Source: Caldilineaceae bacterium (GTDB lineage Bacteria > Chloroflexota > Anaerolineae > Caldilineales > Caldilineaceae). Taken from it: a stretch of 64,000 nucleotides of DNA. Under the pieces are notes generated by a model, which saw only the letters and a list, made by a program, of their open reading frames with translations, was not told where the DNA came from and did not search any database. Positions 49,909 to 63,793 of the stretch are shown here, piece by piece. The position numbers and the translations under genes are program-made. The number at the start of each line of letters is the position of its first letter. The first letter of the stretch is position 1. The stretch spans positions 1 through 64,000 of the forward strand of contig JADLFO010000176.1 of the NCBI GenBank assembly GCA_020845455.1, in the 5' to 3' direction.

Positions 49909-50810
49909 GAACGTTCCTGTTCCTGCAGCGCCAACGCCTCGCCCATCGCCCGGATATGCGCCGGGGTGCTGCCGCAGCACGCGCCGATGATATTGACGCC
50001 CAGGCCGCGCATACGCCGCGCATACGCCGCCATCACCTCCGGCGTGCCGTCATAGACCGTCGCGCCGTTCATATCGCGCGGCAGCCCTGCGTTGCTCTGC
50101 GCCACCAGGTAGACGCCCTCCGGCCTCTGCTGCGCCATCTGCGCCATCACCGCCTCGATCTCCTGCGGCCCATTGCCACAGTTTGCGCCGATCAAGCGCA
50201 CCCCCCACCCATGTAGCGCCTGGATGGCCTGCTGCGGGGAGACCCCCATCATCGTGCGCCCCTTGGTTCCAAAGGTCAGCGTGGCCGCGACCAGCAGATC
50301 GGGCGCGGCCGCGCGCACGCCGCGGATCGCCGCTTCGACCTCATTCAGGTCGCTCATCGTCTCGACGATCACCAAATCCACACCCCCGGCGGCCAAGCCG
50401 CGCGACTGCTCGGCGAACATTGCCTCCGCCTCTGCCCCAGACAGCGCGCCCAGGGGTTCCAGCAGTTCACCCGTCGGGCCAATGCTCCCCGCCACCAGCA
50501 CCCCCAGCCCGGCCACCGCCTCGCGCGCTCGCGCTGCGCCCGCCTGGTTGAGTTCAACCACGCGCCCTGCCAACCCGTGATGGCGCAGCCGCACTGCCGT
50601 GCCGCCAAAGGTATTCGTCTCCACGATCTGTGACCCTGCCGCAGCATAGGCAGCGTGGATGGCGCGCACGCGTTCAGGGTGCTCCACATTCCACAATTCC
50701 GCCGCGGCCCCGCCGGTCAGCCCCGCGGCGTGCAGCATCGTGCCCATCGCCCCGTCGCCCAGGATGATCTCGCCTGCCGCCAATCTCTGTAGAAGACTTT
50801 GTCCAGCCAT
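49905..50810 (-). CDS. Homocysteine S-methyltransferase family protein
   Basis: LGDGAMGTMLHAAGL, NTFGGTAVRL, IGANCGNGP, IGACCGSTPAHIRAM zinc motif. Confidence 0.92.
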   Translation of the reverse strand: MAGQSLLQRLAAGEIILGDGAMGTMLHAAGLTGGAAAELWNVEHPERVRAIHAAYAAAGSQIVETNTFGGTAVRLRHHGLAGRVVELNQAGAARAREAVAGLGVLVAGSIGPTGELLEPLGALSGAEAEAMFAEQSRGLAAGGVDLVIVETMSDLNEVEAAIRGVRAAAPDLLVAATLTFGTKGRTMMGVSPQQAIQALHGWGVRLIGANCGNGPQEIEAVMAQMAQQRPEGVYLVAQSNAGLPRDMNGATVYDGTPEVMAAYARRMRGLGVNIIGACCGSTPAHIRAMGEALALQEQERS

Positions 50811-50870
50811 GCGCTTGCTCCCGTCTCATTGTTCCCGGTTCATTATTCCTGTAAGCGGCTGACCCGCGCC

Positions 50871-53078
50871 CTATGCCCCTTCCACCCGCGATACGGCGCT
50901 GCGCGTGCGGCTGCGCGTCGACGCCGCCTGCCACGCCGCCAGGCGTGCATCGTCCCAACGAGCCTGTGCGCTTGCCATCAGCGCCGCCACATGCGGAAAC
51001 TCGTCAACACTGTGCGGAAACGGCAGCGACGCCACGAACTCCTCTTGGAACATCTCTTCACCTGCCGTCTCGACATAGGTCACCCAGCGCGCCGCCCAAT
51101 CCGCTTCGGCGCGGATGCGATGGTCGAGCAGCATCATGCGCGCCCCGTCGCCCGCGGCGTTGCCCACCGCCTTGACATGGCTCAGCGCGCAGTCGGGGAT
51201 CAACCCCAAGATCATGGCGTGCTTCGGGTCAATATAGCTGCCAAACCCCCCCGCCAGCACAATGCGCGCCGTCTCCTGCACATCCGGCCACTGCATGCCC
51301 AAGCGCTGCATCAACAGCTTCGTCCCCGCATAGAGCGCGGCCTTGGCAAGCTGCACGGCGCGAATATCGTCGCTGTGTACCACGATCTCCCGGCCCGTAC
51401 TTGTCTCATGCGCCCAGGCCAGCACGAACTCGCTCTTGCCGTCTGTGCTCACACGAAGCCGCGGGTGCGGGTAGCCGGTCAAACGGCCTTTTGGCGTGAG
51501 CAGCCCGACCAGCAGCAGTTCCCCCACCACCTCGATGATCCCCGACCCGCAGATGCCCGCGGCGCGCAGCGTTGGGCGCAGCAGTTCGGCGCGGCGCGCC
51601 CGGCGCATCTCTGCCGGCGACAGCCCATCATGCTTGCCAGGGTCGCGGGCAGGTTCATGGCTGTCGATCCAGTCGTCGCGGCCGATGATGCGGTAGCGCA
51701 CATCCAGCGTCGCCGGGTCGATCCGCACCCGCTCGATCGCGCCGTCGGCGGCGCGCATCCCATGCCGGATCTGCGCGCCCTCAAACGCCGGGCCGGTGGG
51801 GCTGCTGGCGCTGAGCACCTGTCGCTTGTCGCCCAGCAGAATCTCGCCGTTCGTGCCCACGTCGAGAATGAGCGCCATGTTCTCCTGGCGGTAGGGCGCT
51901 TCTGCCACCAGCACCCCCACATTGTCCGCCCCCACATGGCCCGCCTCGCAGGCAGGGATGTAGACATTGGCCCCTGGGTTCAACGCCAACCCCAGATCGC
52001 GCGCCTTGACCGTGAGCGCGGCGTGCGTTGCCAGGCTAAAGGGCGTGCCGCCCAGTTCGCGCGGGTCGATGCCCAGCAGCAGATGGTGCATGGTCGTGTT
52101 GCCCACCATCACCATCTCGACCAAACTGTCGGGCGCAACGCTCGCCTCGCGGCACGCCTCCTGGATCAGGTCGTTCAACCCACCGATCAAAGCCGCCTGC
52201 ATCCGTTCCACCCCGTCGGCGTGCAGCATACCGTAGCTGACCCGGCTCATCAGGTCCTCGCCAAACGGCACTTGCGGGTTCATACGGCTGGCGGTTGCCA
52301 AAATTTCACCTGTACGCAGGTGACAGAGATGGCCGGCGACGGTCGTCGTGCCCACATCTACGGCCATGCCATAGATCGCATCGTCAAAGCCCGGCTGCAC
52401 GCGCACCACCTCTCGCCGGTCATAGACCGTCACGGTCACGGCGCGTTTGGCCGCAGCCAGCGCCGGCTGCAAGCTGCGCAGCGCCGGCAGGTCGCTGCGC
52501 AGCCCTTGCAGCCCGTGGACCCGCTCTAGTTCAGCCTGCAGCCGCTCCCAATCGCCCCGATGGTCGCGCAGTTCGGCGGGGGGCAGTTCCACATAGAAGA
52601 GGCGCATGGCCGCATCCGCAGTCACCGGGCGTGCCACGCCCGGCCCCTTGCGCACCACCTGTTTACGAACCTGGCTTTCCTCAGGCACGCGGATCACCAG
52701 GTCGCCGGTCACATGACAGGCGCAGCTCAAGCGCGCGCCTGCGGCAAAGCCGTGTTGCGCGGCATAGCCGCACTCGCGCGACTCCGGCGGCGAAAGATGG
52801 CCGGCGTTGGAGTGCAGCCCATACTTGGCAAACTCCCCATCCTCGACCAGCACCTTACACTTGCCGCAAGTCTGATGCCCGCCGCAGATTGACTCGATCT
52901 CCACCCCCAACCGCCGCGCTGCCTCCAGCAGATTGGCGCCTACGGCGACCGTCCCCTGGCGACCGTTGGGCTGAAAGACCACATGTACTTCAGAATGTAC
53001 TTCGGAATGTACTTCGGACGGCACAGCCGAGTTGCCCGGCTGTGGATGATCGGAGTTGGTATAGTTCTGCTCGCCCAT
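50871..53078 (-). CDS. 2Fe-2S ferredoxin-domain / ASKHA (DUF4445, RACo/RamA-like) corrinoid activation protein
   Basis: CGGHQTCGKCKVLVEDG ferredoxin motif; MAVDVGTTTVAGHLCHL; LILDVGTNGEILLG; LAGGFGSYIDPKHAMILGLIPD. Confidence 0.9.
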   Translation of the reverse strand: MGEQNYTNSDHPQPGNSAVPSEVHSEVHSEVHVVFQPNGRQGTVAVGANLLEAARRLGVEIESICGGHQTCGKCKVLVEDGEFAKYGLHSNAGHLSPPESRECGYAAQHGFAAGARLSCACHVTGDLVIRVPEESQVRKQVVRKGPGVARPVTADAAMRLFYVELPPAELRDHRGDWERLQAELERVHGLQGLRSDLPALRSLQPALAAAKRAVTVTVYDRREVVRVQPGFDDAIYGMAVDVGTTTVAGHLCHLRTGEILATASRMNPQVPFGEDLMSRVSYGMLHADGVERMQAALIGGLNDLIQEACREASVAPDSLVEMVMVGNTTMHHLLLGIDPRELGGTPFSLATHAALTVKARDLGLALNPGANVYIPACEAGHVGADNVGVLVAEAPYRQENMALILDVGTNGEILLGDKRQVLSASSPTGPAFEGAQIRHGMRAADGAIERVRIDPATLDVRYRIIGRDDWIDSHEPARDPGKHDGLSPAEMRRARRAELLRPTLRAAGICGSGIIEVVGELLLVGLLTPKGRLTGYPHPRLRVSTDGKSEFVLAWAHETSTGREIVVHSDDIRAVQLAKAALYAGTKLLMQRLGMQWPDVQETARIVLAGGFGSYIDPKHAMILGLIPDCALSHVKAVGNAAGDGARMMLLDHRIRAEADWAARWVTYVETAGEEMFQEEFVASLPFPHSVDEFPHVAALMASAQARWDDARLAAWQAASTRSRTRSAVSRVEGA
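52984..53019. repeat. 12-bp x3 tandem repeat (encodes SEVHSEVHSEVH on the minus strand)
   Basis: TGTACTTCAGAA TGTACTTCGGAA TGTACTTCGGAC. Confidence 0.95.
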
Positions 53079-53264
53079 GAATCCTCAGATAAAGAAATGT
53101 CGCAAAAAGTGTAGCTGTGTCGCACCCCCATGGGGTCGAGTTCTCATTATACGCCAGCCCGCCTGGCTTGGCATAGGGGCCGCCGCGCTGCTCTCGCTGC
53201 GCGCAGCGCCCACCGCACCGCTGCGATCTCGATGGCGATGCGTGTTACAATCGGGCCGGCGCAC

Positions 53265-53288
53265 AAACGCGGGCATGAGTGCCCGTTT
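53265..53288 (+). other. Hairpin in pncB 5' UTR
   Basis: AAAC(gc)GGGCA-TGAG-TGCCCGTTT just before AAGGAG SD. Confidence 0.4.
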
Positions 53289-53313
53289 AGGCTAACAGTA
53301 AGGAGATGCACCG

Positions 53314-54870
53314 ATGCAGGCTGCCGCCCACCGCTACATGGAAGGCATACTTTTCACCGATATGTATCAGTTGACCATGGCCCAGCTCTATTACCGGGCC
53401 GGGCTGCATGAGTCCGAGGTTCTATTCGACCACTTCTACCGGCGCAACCCCAACTACGACAGCCATCAGGCGGGCTATTGTGTCGCCGCCGGCTTGGAAT
53501 GGTTGATCGACTGGATGCAGCAGACGCACTTTCATGCCGAGGAGATCGACTATCTGCGCCGCCAGACCAGCAACGCCGGCACGCGCCTCTTTGCCGACGA
53601 CTTCCTGACCTGGCTCGGCAAACACGGCGACTTCAGCGGCATCTCGCTGCGCGCCATTCCCGAAGGCCGCGTTGTCCACCCCAATGAACCGCTGACCATC
53701 GTTCAGGGGCCGCTCGCCATGGCGCAAATTCTGGAGACGCCGCTGCTCAACGCCCTCAACTACCCGACGCTGATCGCCACCAAAGCCTCGCGCATCACCG
53801 AGAGCGGCCGCGGGCGTGCCGTCCTCGAATTCGGCATGCGCCGCGCCCAGGGGCACGGGGCCAATGCCGGCGCGCGCGCCGCCCTGATCGGGGGGGCCGT
53901 CTTTACCTCGAATGTCGGTGTCTCACAGGCGTTGGGGCTGCCCGCCAAGGGGACCCATGCCCATAGCATGGTCCAACTCTTTATGACCTTGGGCGAAGGG
54001 GAACTGGGTGCGTTTCGCGCCTACGCCGACGTCTATCCCGACGACTGCCTGCTGCTCGTCGATACCGTGGATACCCTGGGGAGCGGCGTACCTAACGCCA
54101 TCTACGTCTTTGAAGAACTGCGTCGCAAGGGCCATAAACCGGTCGGCATCCGCCTCGACTCCGGCGACCTCGCCTATCTGAGCATTCAATCCGCCAAAAT
54201 GCTCGACGACGCCGGATTCACAGACACCCAGATCGTCTTGTCGGGCGACCTCGACGAACTGGTGATCTGGCAAATCCTCACCCAGATCGCAGCCGAAGCC
54301 CCGCGCTATGGCGTCGACCCCGACCACCTGATCAGCCGCCTGGTCTATGGCGTGGGCACGCGCCTGATCACCTCCTGGGGCGAACCGGCGCTAGGCGGCG
54401 TCTATAAGTTGGTCGCCGTACGCGAAGACGGGCACTGGAACTCGGCGATCAAAATCTCCGACACGCCCGCCAAGATGCCCAACCCAGGCTACAAACGTGT
54501 CTGGCGGCTCTATGACCGGCGCGGCAAGGCCACTGCAGACCTGCTCTGCTTGGAAGACGAAGACCCCCGCGCCGCCGCGACCCTCACGCTGCGCCACCCG
54601 ATGGAACATGCCAAATACCGCACGATCGCAGCCGCCGACATCTCCGCCATGGAAGAGCTACACGTCGACGTGCTGCGCCAAGGCCAGGTCGTCTATGACT
54701 TCCCCCCGCTCGACGCGCTACGCCGGCAACGCAACGACGATGTCGAGCGTCTTGACCCAGGCATCCGCCGCCTGGTCAACCCTCATATCTACCATGTGTC
54801 GCTGACCCAAGCCCTGTGGGATCTTAAGCAGCGGCTGATCGCCGACGCGCGCGCCCAGGCGGTACGCTAG
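53314..54870 (+). CDS. pncB: Nicotinate phosphoribosyltransferase
   Basis: [64 protein letters not shown]. Confidence 0.93.
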   Translation: MQAAAHRYMEGILFTDMYQLTMAQLYYRAGLHESEVLFDHFYRRNPNYDSHQAGYCVAAGLEWLIDWMQQTHFHAEEIDYLRRQTSNAGTRLFADDFLTWLGKHGDFSGISLRAIPEGRVVHPNEPLTIVQGPLAMAQILETPLLNALNYPTLIATKASRITESGRGRAVLEFGMRRAQGHGANAGARAALIGGAVFTSNVGVSQALGLPAKGTHAHSMVQLFMTLGEGELGAFRAYADVYPDDCLLLVDTVDTLGSGVPNAIYVFEELRRKGHKPVGIRLDSGDLAYLSIQSAKMLDDAGFTDTQIVLSGDLDELVIWQILTQIAAEAPRYGVDPDHLISRLVYGVGTRLITSWGEPALGGVYKLVAVREDGHWNSAIKISDTPAKMPNPGYKRVWRLYDRRGKATADLLCLEDEDPRAAATLTLRHPMEHAKYRTIAAADISAMEELHVDVLRQGQVVYDFPPLDALRRQRNDDVERLDPGIRRLVNPHIYHVSLTQALWDLKQRLIADARAQAVR

Positions 54871-54878
54871 ACCCGCCG

Positions 54879-55310
54879 CTACGCCCGTTCGGCCTCCGAC
54901 CAGGATTCCACTACCAGCCGAAAGATATCGGATTCGGTGATGATCCCCACAGGCCGGTTGCCGCTGATCACCGGGAGGCCGCTGATCCCATATTCGAGCA
55001 TACGTTCAGCGGCCTCCTGGATGGTATCTTCCGGGTCCACCGTAACGGGGTCGTAAGTCATGACATCACGCACGCGGCGCGTGACCATCGACAGCCGGGA
55101 GCGTTCGTCCACCTCCCCCATAGGGCCGGGCATTTCACGCTGAATGTCGCTCAGCGTCACGATGCCGATCAACTCCCCATTGACGACCAGCAGCCGGTGA
55201 ATTTCGTGCTCGCGCATCAGCTCATAGGCTTCGACCAGCGACGCTTTGGCGGAGATCGTCACCGGCTCGCGGCTCATCCAATCACCCACCTGCATCTGAT
55301 AGCGCTGCAT
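54879..55310 (-). CDS. Tandem CBS-domain protein
   Basis: [36 protein letters not shown] ... [36 protein letters not shown]. Confidence 0.92.
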   Translation of the reverse strand: MQRYQMQVGDWMSREPVTISAKASLVEAYELMREHEIHRLLVVNGELIGIVTLSDIQREMPGPMGEVDERSRLSMVTRRVRDVMTYDPVTVDPEDTIQEAAERMLEYGISGLPVISGNRPVGIITESDIFRLVVESWSEAERA

Positions 55311-55319
55311 CGCCGCCTC

Positions 55320-56726
55320 CTAGACGGTTCGCGTCCGCACCACCAAAACCGACTGCTCGGCGTAGCGCACCACACCATTGGCGACGCTGCCGAGAAAATG
55401 GCCCGGCCCCGACTGGCTGCCCACGATGATCAGGTCGAAGTTCCCCTCATGCGCCGTGCGCAAGATCGACTCCGGCACAGTCCCCCGTTCGAGCATTAGC
55501 GCATCTTGGCTCACGCCCTGCTTTTCCAACTGGGCGCTCCAGCCGTGAAGCAGCGTTGACAGGTGAGTGCCCTGGGCCATGACCTCGTCGAGCGCCAACG
55601 GCGTGGGCAACGGCTCATCGCCGGGCAGCGAGGAAAGATACGATGCGGCGGACGGCGGCACCACATGCAGCACCGAGAGTCCGGCCCCTTTGGCCCGCGC
55701 CAACTGCGCGGCCACATCCACCACCACCGTGTCATCCACCGCCACGCAGGCCAGAATCCGGCGCAGCGCCTTGCGGTGCCCCTTCATCATCCAGACTGAG
55801 GTGGGCGCGTGCTGCACGATGCGCTGCGCCATCGGCCCAATCGCCGTCGACGAAGCAGCGCCCCGGTCCTGGAGCGCGCCCATCACCAGCAGGTCGGTAG
55901 GCTGCTTGGCCAGCCACTGCATTATCTCTTCATCGGCATAGCCCACCAGCGGCACAATCTCCGGGCGCGGCTCCAGATGCGCCACCAAACCGTGGACCTG
56001 CTCCATCAACTTCTGCGCCTGCGCCACCGGGGCGCGGTCGCTCGCCAGCACCAGCACGGTCAGCTTGGCGTTCAAGCTCTTCGCCAGGTCAATCGCCACC
56101 GGGATCCCTTGCTGCGACAGCGTCGAGCCATCGGTCGCCACGGCCATCCGCAACTGGCTGACGCCGCCCAGCGACTGGGCCAGGGCGTCTCCCGGCGCGC
56201 GCTGCGATTCCGGCTCCGGCACGCTGCGCATCAACAGCACCGGCACGTTGACGCCCCGCAGCACACGTTCCGCCACACTGCCCAACACCAGCCGCCCGAT
56301 CCCCGAGCGCCCGTGGGTTGCCATCGCCACCAGATCGATCTCTTCGTCGTTGACAAACTCGATGATGCGCTGGGAGGCATCGCCAAAGTGAACCTCGATA
56401 TTGACCGTATAACCTTCTTGCTGCAAGCGCGCAGCGTCGGCACGCAGCTCCTCGGTTAGCGCCGTGCGGAACGTCTCGCGCTCCTTGCTCGCTTCGGCAA
56501 ACTCTGCATCCAAGGTCCGGCTGTACGCATCATAGGTCCCCGTCAACGGCAGCGAACTGGCCAGAACATCTTGCGGGGAAACCTCGGGCGACACAGCAGG
56601 CGGAAAGGCGGCGCGGAAAAGAATCAGGTGTACGTCCTTCGGGTCAAAGAACGACCGCACCACGCGCACGATCTGCCGGCTGAACTCCGATCCATCCAGT
56701 GGAACCAATACTTTGCGCTTCGACAT
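55320..56726 (-). CDS. Universal stress protein, multi-UspA domain
   Basis: KVLVPLDGSEFSRQIV, LVAMATHGRSGIGRLVLGSVAERVLRGVNVPVLLMR, LIIVGSQSGPGHFLGSVANGVVRYAEQSVLVVR. Confidence 0.92.
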   Translation of the reverse strand: MSKRKVLVPLDGSEFSRQIVRVVRSFFDPKDVHLILFRAAFPPAVSPEVSPQDVLASSLPLTGTYDAYSRTLDAEFAEASKERETFRTALTEELRADAARLQQEGYTVNIEVHFGDASQRIIEFVNDEEIDLVAMATHGRSGIGRLVLGSVAERVLRGVNVPVLLMRSVPEPESQRAPGDALAQSLGGVSQLRMAVATDGSTLSQQGIPVAIDLAKSLNAKLTVLVLASDRAPVAQAQKLMEQVHGLVAHLEPRPEIVPLVGYADEEIMQWLAKQPTDLLVMGALQDRGAASSTAIGPMAQRIVQHAPTSVWMMKGHRKALRRILACVAVDDTVVVDVAAQLARAKGAGLSVLHVVPPSAASYLSSLPGDEPLPTPLALDEVMAQGTHLSTLLHGWSAQLEKQGVSQDALMLERGTVPESILRTAHEGNFDLIIVGSQSGPGHFLGSVANGVVRYAEQSVLVVRTRTV

Positions 56727-56876
56727 AGAACTGCCTCCTCGTAAATTACGGCCCGTCCGCATGGTCCCCTCCTCGTCGAGTTGCTATGCACCCCCTGAGG
56801 TACACAGTCGGCAGGTGAAACCGTCGTCCAGCTTGCTCCGTGATCCCCCCGCTGCGCAGCCGCCGATCGACCGCGC

Positions 56877-57893
56877 TCAGGCGATCCGGACTCCGGTGGG
56901 GTCTTGTCGCCAAGACTGCAACACCTTCATATAGTTGGCCCGTTCAAAGGCCGCCGGCTCGGCGACGTTGCGCTGGCTCATGCTGCCCCGCATCTGCGCC
57001 ATCGACTCATATTCATGCTCTTCCATCCACTGCTGAAGCTCGCCCACGATCTGGCCGATGCGCTGCTCGCCGTTGCGCAGCAACTCCGACGCCATCATCG
57101 TGACGTTAGCCCCGGCCATCATCCCCTTCAGCACATCGGTATAGGTATGCACGCCGCTGGTGATGGCAAAATCGACGGAGACCTGCCCATAGAGGATCGC
57201 CACCCAGCGCAGCGGCAGACGCAGCTCATGCGAACTGCTCAGCACCAAGTTGGGCACGACCTCCAACGTTTCCAAGTCAAAGTCGGGCTGATAAAAACGG
57301 TTGAACATCACCAGCGCGCTGGCCCCCGCTTCATGCAGCAGGCTCGCCATGTTGGCAAAGGCGCTGAAGTACGGCCCTACCTTCACCGCCAGCGGAATAT
57401 TCACGCTGGCCTTCACATCGCGCACCACGCTGAGATACATCTCGCGCACTTCGATCCCCGTGCGCGCCGGGTCGGTGGGAATGTAATAGATGTTGAGTTC
57501 CAACCCGTCGGCGCCTGCCTCTTGCATATAGCGCGCATACTCGATCCATCCGCCCGAAGAGACGCCGTTGAGGCTGGCGATCACCGGTATGTCGACCGCG
57601 GCCTTCGCCTTCGAGATCAGATTGAGATAGCCTTCCGGCCCAACATTGTAGCCGCTCATCGACGGAAAGTAGCTGAGCGCCTCGGCGAAACTTTCGGTGC
57701 CAAAGCTCAGATAGTGGTCCAGCGCCCGGCTTTCCGCCTGAATCTGCTCTTCAAACAGCGACGCCATGACTACCGCCGATGCGCCCGCATCTTCCAGACG
57801 GCGGATACCGTCCAAAGTCGAGGAAAGCGGCGAAGCCGAAGGCGCCACCGGATGCTTCAGGGTCATGCCCATATAGGTCGTTGATAGATCCAT
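56877..57893 (-). CDS. Dihydroorotate dehydrogenase-like protein
   Basis: [79 protein letters not shown]. Confidence 0.88.
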   Translation of the reverse strand: MDLSTTYMGMTLKHPVAPSASPLSSTLDGIRRLEDAGASAVVMASLFEEQIQAESRALDHYLSFGTESFAEALSYFPSMSGYNVGPEGYLNLISKAKAAVDIPVIASLNGVSSGGWIEYARYMQEAGADGLELNIYYIPTDPARTGIEVREMYLSVVRDVKASVNIPLAVKVGPYFSAFANMASLLHEAGASALVMFNRFYQPDFDLETLEVVPNLVLSSSHELRLPLRWVAILYGQVSVDFAITSGVHTYTDVLKGMMAGANVTMMASELLRNGEQRIGQIVGELQQWMEEHEYESMAQMRGSMSQRNVAEPAAFERANYMKVLQSWRQDPTGVRIA

Positions 57894-57941
57894 CTCTCAA
57901 ATCTCCGCTGGAAATGGGTGAGAACTGGAGTAGCGAGGGGT

Positions 57942-57980
57942 AGAAGCGCCGGTTGGGGCCAGGCTCGAACCGGCGCTTCT
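57942..57980 (-). other. Intergenic 13-bp-stem hairpin without U-tract between nifJ and the DHOD-like gene
   Basis: AGAAGCGCCGGTT - 13 nt - AACCGGCGCTTCT. Confidence 0.7.
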
Positions 57981-57993
57981 GCCGCATTTGTGG

Positions 57994-61593
<3,600 letters not shown>

Positions 61594-61730
61594 ATTTCTC
61601 TATTCTCCTCATGCAGTGGCCTACAAACCACGCTATCTACCGTTCTATGTTTGCCCATGCCGTCGATACCGCCCCACCGCGACCAACTATCGCCACCACT
61701 AGGCCGCGGCTAGTTATCCCATCCAACATC

Positions 61731-62378
61731 TCACACCGTACGCACATCTACCACATGGTCGCCCAGCGCCTCCAATGTTTCGACCAGTTGCTCTTGGCGC
61801 ACCCCGACCACCTTGATCAGCAGAGACGATGTGCCCGCAAGGTCGACGTTATAAGTGCCGACGCTGACGATATTGCCCCCCACCCCCGCAATGGCCGTGG
61901 TCAACCGCGCCAACGTGCCGATGCCGCCAGGCACCTGCAGCGTCAGCCGCACCCCTTCCCGTCCGGAGCCGAGCATCTCGACCAGCGCCTTAAAGATATC
62001 CGTCTCGGTGATCACCCCCACGACGCGGCGCTGCGCGTCGACCACGGGCAGACCGCCGATCTTATGTTCCACCATCAGCCGGGCCGCTTCTTCCAGCGGC
62101 GTGTCGGGCGACACTGTCAATACGCGCGGGGCCATCAACTGCTCCACCTTGAGCTTCGAGAGCAAATAGTTCATCTCCCACACGCTGAGCGAAGTCGCGG
62201 GCGAGGGTGCTGCGTGCAGCAAGTCTCGCTCCGAAACAATCCCCGCCAGCTTTTGCTCCGCATTCACCACGGGCAGCCGCCGGAACTTGTGTTCGCGCAT
62301 TAACCGCAACGCCTCTTGAAATGGCGTGTCGGGTGTCACCGTTGTCGCCGGAGCACTCATCCGGTCCCGCACAAACAT
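61731..62378 (-). CDS. CBS-CBS-ACT domain protein (AcuB-like)
   Basis: VRDRMSAPATTVTPDTPFQEALRLMREHKFRRLPVVNAEQKLAGIVSERDLL; C-terminal ACT-like VPGGIGTLARLTTAIAGVGGNIVSVG. Confidence 0.92.
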   Translation of the reverse strand: MFVRDRMSAPATTVTPDTPFQEALRLMREHKFRRLPVVNAEQKLAGIVSERDLLHAAPSPATSLSVWEMNYLLSKLKVEQLMAPRVLTVSPDTPLEEAARLMVEHKIGGLPVVDAQRRVVGVITETDIFKALVEMLGSGREGVRLTLQVPGGIGTLARLTTAIAGVGGNIVSVGTYNVDLAGTSSLLIKVVGVRQEQLVETLEALGDHVVDVRTV

Positions 62379-62478
62379 AGGGCCTCCTTTGCCGTCCTTC
62401 GCCGCGTGTCACACCCCGTGTCACGCCAATACGCCCGCGCCGCAGATGCGCTGTGGCATCTCCACTCTAAAAGAAAAT

Positions 62479-62507
62479 CTCTCCAGATACGACCATCATC
62501 TGGAGAG
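62479..62507 (-). terminator. Terminator for the tetR transcript
   Basis: Minus strand CTCTCCAGAT-N9-ATCTGGAGAG followed by ATTTTCTTTT. Confidence 0.7.
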
Positions 62508-62535
62508 ACTTTCGGCTAGACTTCGTGGCAGGCTC

Positions 62536-62559
62536 TCCCCTGGTCAACTGACCAGGGGA
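62536..62559. other. 24-bp near-perfect inverted repeat downstream of tetR
   Basis: TCCCCTGGTCA-AC-TGACCAGGGGA. Confidence 0.8.
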
Positions 62560-62580
62560 ACCGCCGGGGGTTCAACCCCT

Positions 62581-63192
62581 CTATTCGGTTGGGTTATTGG
62601 ATATGCTCAACCCATCAAAGTAGATCGCCAGGAGATCGTCCACCACACTGTCAGGGGGAAAGGTCGCCTGGCCGGGGCCGGCAGGCATAAAGTACGGGTA
62701 CATCATGCCCAACAGCGCCCAGGTCGCAGTCTGCGGGTCGACAGGGCGCAGCTCACCGCGCGCAATCCCGGCCACGATCAACGACCTTAACCGGCCCACA
62801 AACAGCTCATCATAGGCTGCGTCAAACCGCCGCCGCGCCGGCTCGCTCAGGTGGGCGATCTCCTGGCTCGCCATACGCACCAAACTGCGATCCTGCGCAG
62901 GCTGGCGCAAGAGCATGCGCGCGGTCTCCTCCAGTTGGCGGCGGGCCGAACCGCCCGCCTGCGGCGCGCCGATCAACCCCGCCAACTGCCCCAGATAGCG
63001 GTGGAGCATCGCCGCAAACAGATCCTCTTTGTCGCGAAAATGATAGTAGATGCCCGCCTTGGAGATGCCCACCGCTTCGGCGATCTCACGCATCGACAGC
63101 CCGCGATAGCCGCGCGCCGCAAACAGCGCCTTGGCCTCATCCAAGATACGCTCGCGGCTGTCGCTCTGATCCAACGGTCTTTCTTGTTCCAT
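62581..63192 (-). CDS. TetR/AcrR family transcriptional regulator
   Basis: RERILDEAKALFAARGYRGLSMREIAEAVGISKAGIYYHFRDKEDLFAAML. Confidence 0.95.
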   Translation of the reverse strand: MEQERPLDQSDSRERILDEAKALFAARGYRGLSMREIAEAVGISKAGIYYHFRDKEDLFAAMLHRYLGQLAGLIGAPQAGGSARRQLEETARMLLRQPAQDRSLVRMASQEIAHLSEPARRRFDAAYDELFVGRLRSLIVAGIARGELRPVDPQTATWALLGMMYPYFMPAGPGQATFPPDSVVDDLLAIYFDGLSISNNPTE

Positions 63193-63221
63193 CCAGCATC
63201 CATCCGCTAGAACGCCGTAAA

Positions 63222-63248
63222 CCTCGCGCAACCATCACATGCGCGAGG
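63222..63248 (-). other. Intercistronic hairpin between membrane gene and tetR
   Basis: CCTCGCGC-N11-GCGCGAGG. Confidence 0.5.
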
Positions 63249-63287
63249 CTCACGGCAGACTCAAGTTACAGCCCGGGCTGCATTCGG

Positions 63288-63740
63288 CTAGAACGCGGGC
63301 AGCAGCGGCGAGAATGCCCACGGCACAGCCGCCAGGATCACCAGAATCGCAATCGTATACCAGATGGCGCTGCGCACGAACTTGGTGCGGTCGTCAGCCG
63401 CTTTACGCACCTGCGCCGTACCGATATGGCCGAGGATAACTGCCACTATCATCATCAAACTGTGCTCGACGGCAAAAAAGCGCATCTGCGAGTCGGACAT
63501 CGCCGCGCCAAAATTGGCCAAGGCGGCGCGCGTCACCGGGCTGAGCACAAAATAGAGCAGCAGACCGACCAACACCTGCACGTCCAAACTGATCGTAAAC
63601 CAGCGCGCAGCCGCCGCATCTTGCCCGGTAAACGCGCGGCGGCCAAACAGGCCGGAATAGGTGCGGAACAACAGATAAAGCGCCGCCAGGATCACCACCC
63701 AGCGCAGCAGATTGTGTAACCCGAGCACCAACGCATACAT
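63288..63740 (-). CDS. Four-TM integral membrane protein
   Basis: LHNLLRWVVILAALYLLFRTYSGLFGRRAF, multiple hydrophobic segments. Confidence 0.7.
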   Translation of the reverse strand: MYALVLGLHNLLRWVVILAALYLLFRTYSGLFGRRAFTGQDAAAARWFTISLDVQVLVGLLLYFVLSPVTRAALANFGAAMSDSQMRFFAVEHSLMMIVAVILGHIGTAQVRKAADDRTKFVRSAIWYTIAILVILAAVPWAFSPLLPAF

Positions 63741-63793
63741 AACGTCCCTCTCCTAATCTCCCTTATCTCTTGCAGGATAGCTCCGCCCGTACT

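Noticed and set aside
62566-62580. GGGGGTTCAACCCCT as a tRNA T-arm
   Set aside because: Loop is too short, with no acceptor, D or anticodon arms around it; best read as a small hairpin near the end of tetR
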